From Pseudomonadota bacterium (GTDB lineage Bacteria > Pseudomonadota > Gammaproteobacteria > Burkholderiales > Burkholderiaceae_C), in the NCBI GenBank assembly GCA_018241225.1, contig JAFEEG010000047.1, positions 16,351 through 80,350 on the forward strand: a stretch of DNA of 64,000 nt. The letters run 5' to 3'. Numbering within the stretch: position 1 is the stretch's first letter; the number at the start of each line of letters is the position of its first letter. The notes below the pieces were generated by a model. That model saw only the letters and a program-made list of their open reading frames with translations, did not search any database and had not been told where the DNA came from. Shown here piece by piece: positions 62,433-64,000 of the stretch. The translations under genes were made by a program, and so were the position numbers.

Positions 62433-62936
62433 ATGGTGACCTCTCGCGTGAGTCTGTGGGCATCGGCTTGCTTGCTAGGGTGCCTGCTGGCCTGCTCACC
62501 GCGCCCGGAAGGAAGTTTGAGTCAGATTCCGTCGACTTTCACAGGATCCTTGGATGTGCAGCCCCAGGGTCGCCTCACCAAAGATCTGTACTTCGCCATC
62601 GTCAATTTAGCCAAGCGTTATGGCATGGATCCCCGGGGCGCTTTGGCCAGTAATGGCAAAGATTGGCAAATTCAAATGTATTGTGGGGCCCAATATACGG
62701 GTGGTGGCACGACCGCAAGAGACGGAACTTTGGTGATGTTCGATCTTGCCATCTATGGTTTCCAAGACGCACAAGCCTACGAACGCTTCAAGGTTCAAAT
62801 GGTGGAGTTGATGAAGCCGTATGGGACGCCCCGTGTCAATCCAGAACACCCGCACCTCAGCCAAGAGGAGTTGCTCAAGCGGGGGAAATACACCGGGTTT
62901 GACGTGACTTCAAAATGTGGACCGCAACGTAGCTGA
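62433..62936 (+). CDS. Hypothetical lipoprotein
   Basis: A 167-residue protein with a lipoprotein signal: hydrophobic SLWASACLLGCLLAC, with the lipobox cysteine in LLAC followed by SPRP. The mature part has KDLYFAIVNLAKRYGMDPRG and ends in a cysteine region (TSKCGPQRS). An upstream TTG at 62424 is an alternative start. No family recognised; envelope location is the only inference. Confidence 0.62.
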   Translation: MVTSRVSLWASACLLGCLLACSPRPEGSLSQIPSTFTGSLDVQPQGRLTKDLYFAIVNLAKRYGMDPRGALASNGKDWQIQMYCGAQYTGGGTTARDGTLVMFDLAIYGFQDAQAYERFKVQMVELMKPYGTPRVNPEHPHLSQEELLKRGKYTGFDVTSKCGPQRS

Positions 62937-63057
62937 TGAGTCTCCAGTTTGGCCTTGGACCCGATGCGCATGTGGCAACGTGTTGGGGACAGCCTGGCAA
63001 CTGCGATGGGGCAAGGACGTGTAACGGCCAGAACCGGACATCAAGACAAGGGCGAAA

Positions 63058-63510
63058 GTGCAGAGTCAGCGCGTGGTCTTTGACCGCATCATCGAGCTAC
63101 ATCGACGGGCGATTAAAGGTTCCCGGTGGACGGAGTTCAGCTTCGAGCACGCGGGTCGAAAGCACTACGCGGTAAGGGTGCCTGGGCATCCCAGTATCCG
63201 CGCTGGGCAGGCCGTGACCGTTGTCCTTCGTAGACCGGATGACTGGCAAACACTCGCAGGATGGGTGGACCAATCGACCGGTCAGATCATCGGACAGCCC
63301 ATCTTCAGCCTGTACTTTTACTCGCTCGTCTGCCTTGTATTCGGCATTGCGTTCCTCGCGGCAATCGAAGACCACTTCCATATCCAATTGATGGGGGCGC
63401 TCATAGGGGTGTGCTTTCTTCTTTCCAGCCCCGTGCTCGCCTTTGAGGCCTACCGACGCGCTGCCGTCCGGCGCGTATTGGTCCGCATACGTGATGCTGC
63501 GTCTCGCTAG
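63058..63510 (+). CDS. Small membrane protein, DUF3592-like
   Basis: A 150-residue frame starting at GTG with an N-terminal beta-rich soluble part (WTEFSFEHAGRKHYAVRVPGHPSIRAGQAVTVVLRRPDDW) and two C-terminal helices (FSLYFYSLVCLVFGIAFLAAI and LMGALIGVCFLLSSPVLAF). The layout resembles DUF3592 proteins, which have an OB-like domain with flanking membrane helices. A stop at 63022 limits upstream extension. Function unknown. Confidence 0.58.
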   Translation: MQSQRVVFDRIIELHRRAIKGSRWTEFSFEHAGRKHYAVRVPGHPSIRAGQAVTVVLRRPDDWQTLAGWVDQSTGQIIGQPIFSLYFYSLVCLVFGIAFLAAIEDHFHIQLMGALIGVCFLLSSPVLAFEAYRRAAVRRVLVRIRDAASR

Positions 63511-63674
63511 CGTCAAGGCTGCGTCGCAGTGGCAACCGGCTACAGTCGGCCAGGAGCCGACACCGTCTTCTTGCTTCCGGCGCAATCGTCAGTGCGGACT
63601 AACGACCGCAAGTGACACAATTTCTGCGGTCTGGAAATGGGCTGCTCCAACAGCAGGAAATACCGCTTGCCTCA

Positions 63675-63947
63675 ATGGATTCCCTGGCCATTGCGCTGAT
63701 AAACGTCGTCTTGGTTCTAACCGGCAAGGTGCTTGTTGCGCTCGTCTCGTTGGGCCAATGGAGAGGCGAGCGCCTGACAAAGGATGAGGCGCGCATCTAC
63801 GGCCCGGCCGGCGCGCTCTCCTTTGTTCGCGACGGCCAGCGCGTGGTTACGGCCCTGGGCCTCTCAGTAGTTGGCCATCGGGCGGACCCGACCCCGGCGC
63901 ATGAAGCGGGGGACGTGGACGACGGATGGCGCGTGGTTGTAGGATGA
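63675..63947 (+). CDS. Small inner-membrane protein, possibly frameshifted at the end
   Basis: A 90-residue frame MDSLAIALINVVLVLTGKVL...GQWRGERLTKDEARIYGPAGALSFVRDGQRVVTALGLSVVG. The helix, GxWRGE and AGALSFVRDGxRVVT pattern recalls small uncharacterised membrane proteins of gammaproteobacteria that end in a second hydrophobic helix. Here the tail is polar instead (HRADPTPAHEAGDVDDGW), suggesting a frameshift or a variant terminus. A GTG at 63612 is an alternative start. Confidence 0.5.
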   Translation: MDSLAIALINVVLVLTGKVLVALVSLGQWRGERLTKDEARIYGPAGALSFVRDGQRVVTALGLSVVGHRADPTPAHEAGDVDDGWRVVVG

Positions 63948-64000
63948 ACTTGGGCGCTGCTGACGAGGTCGGCTTTCCCTTGGTGCGACAAGCCCGTTCA

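Overview
The window looks like chromosomal DNA of a high-G+C betaproteobacterium, most likely Burkholderiales/Comamonadaceae (Variovorax-like). This is inferred from the codon bias, the six Bug/TctC-type receptors, the tightly packed ATGA-overlapping operons, and the mix of LacI, IclR and LysR regulators with sugar-acid enzymes. No database search was possible. Every family call rests on motifs read in the translations.

Left end (1-9.7 kb): an accessory, island-like region. A leftward three-gene operon (4683-454) encodes a coiled-coil membrane protein, an OLD-family ATPase/TOPRIM nuclease and a compact UvrD-like helicase. The last two are the gene pair of the Gabija anti-phage system. Divergent from it is a two-gene operon of small membrane proteins, the second resembling putative phage abortive-infection (AbiC-like) proteins. 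A tyrosine recombinase, a SRAP/YedK protein and a LexA (SOS) box follow.

Middle (9.7-48.9 kb): a large catabolic supercluster for sugar acids (uronates, aldarates, aldonates). A LacI regulator with three recognisable operators fronts a rightward array in which five enzymes alternate strictly with five Bug receptors (10.9-21.8 kb). Next come an IclR regulator fused to an SMP-30/gluconolactonase-like domain, a divergent RraA/SnoaL/aldehyde dehydrogenase/Dabb/Ldh2 operon, and a leftward operon of two UxaA/GarD-type dehydratases, a sixth Bug receptor and an L-talarate/galactarate dehydratase-like enolase. Tandem LacI genes with a paired operator are divergent from that operon. Then follow a leftward LysR/mannonate dehydratase/IlvD-Edd dehydratase/MFS group and a rightward ABC transporter/uronate dehydrogenase/aldose 1-epimerase/lactonase operon. 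Together the set can encode uptake and oxidation of uronate to aldarate, dehydration to 5-dehydro-4-deoxyglucarate, a DapA-type step, and ketoglutarate-semialdehyde oxidation to 2-oxoglutarate.

Right end (48.9-64 kb): an AEC transporter, then a leftward operon of SDR, TRAP receptor, fused TRAP permease, split transketolase and an L-threonate-dehydrogenase-like enzyme, with a divergent LysR regulator. Beyond it lie looser genes: an SDR lacking its catalytic residues, two alpha/beta hydrolases, a lipoprotein and small membrane proteins. I saw no tRNA, rRNA, CRISPR array or insertion sequence.
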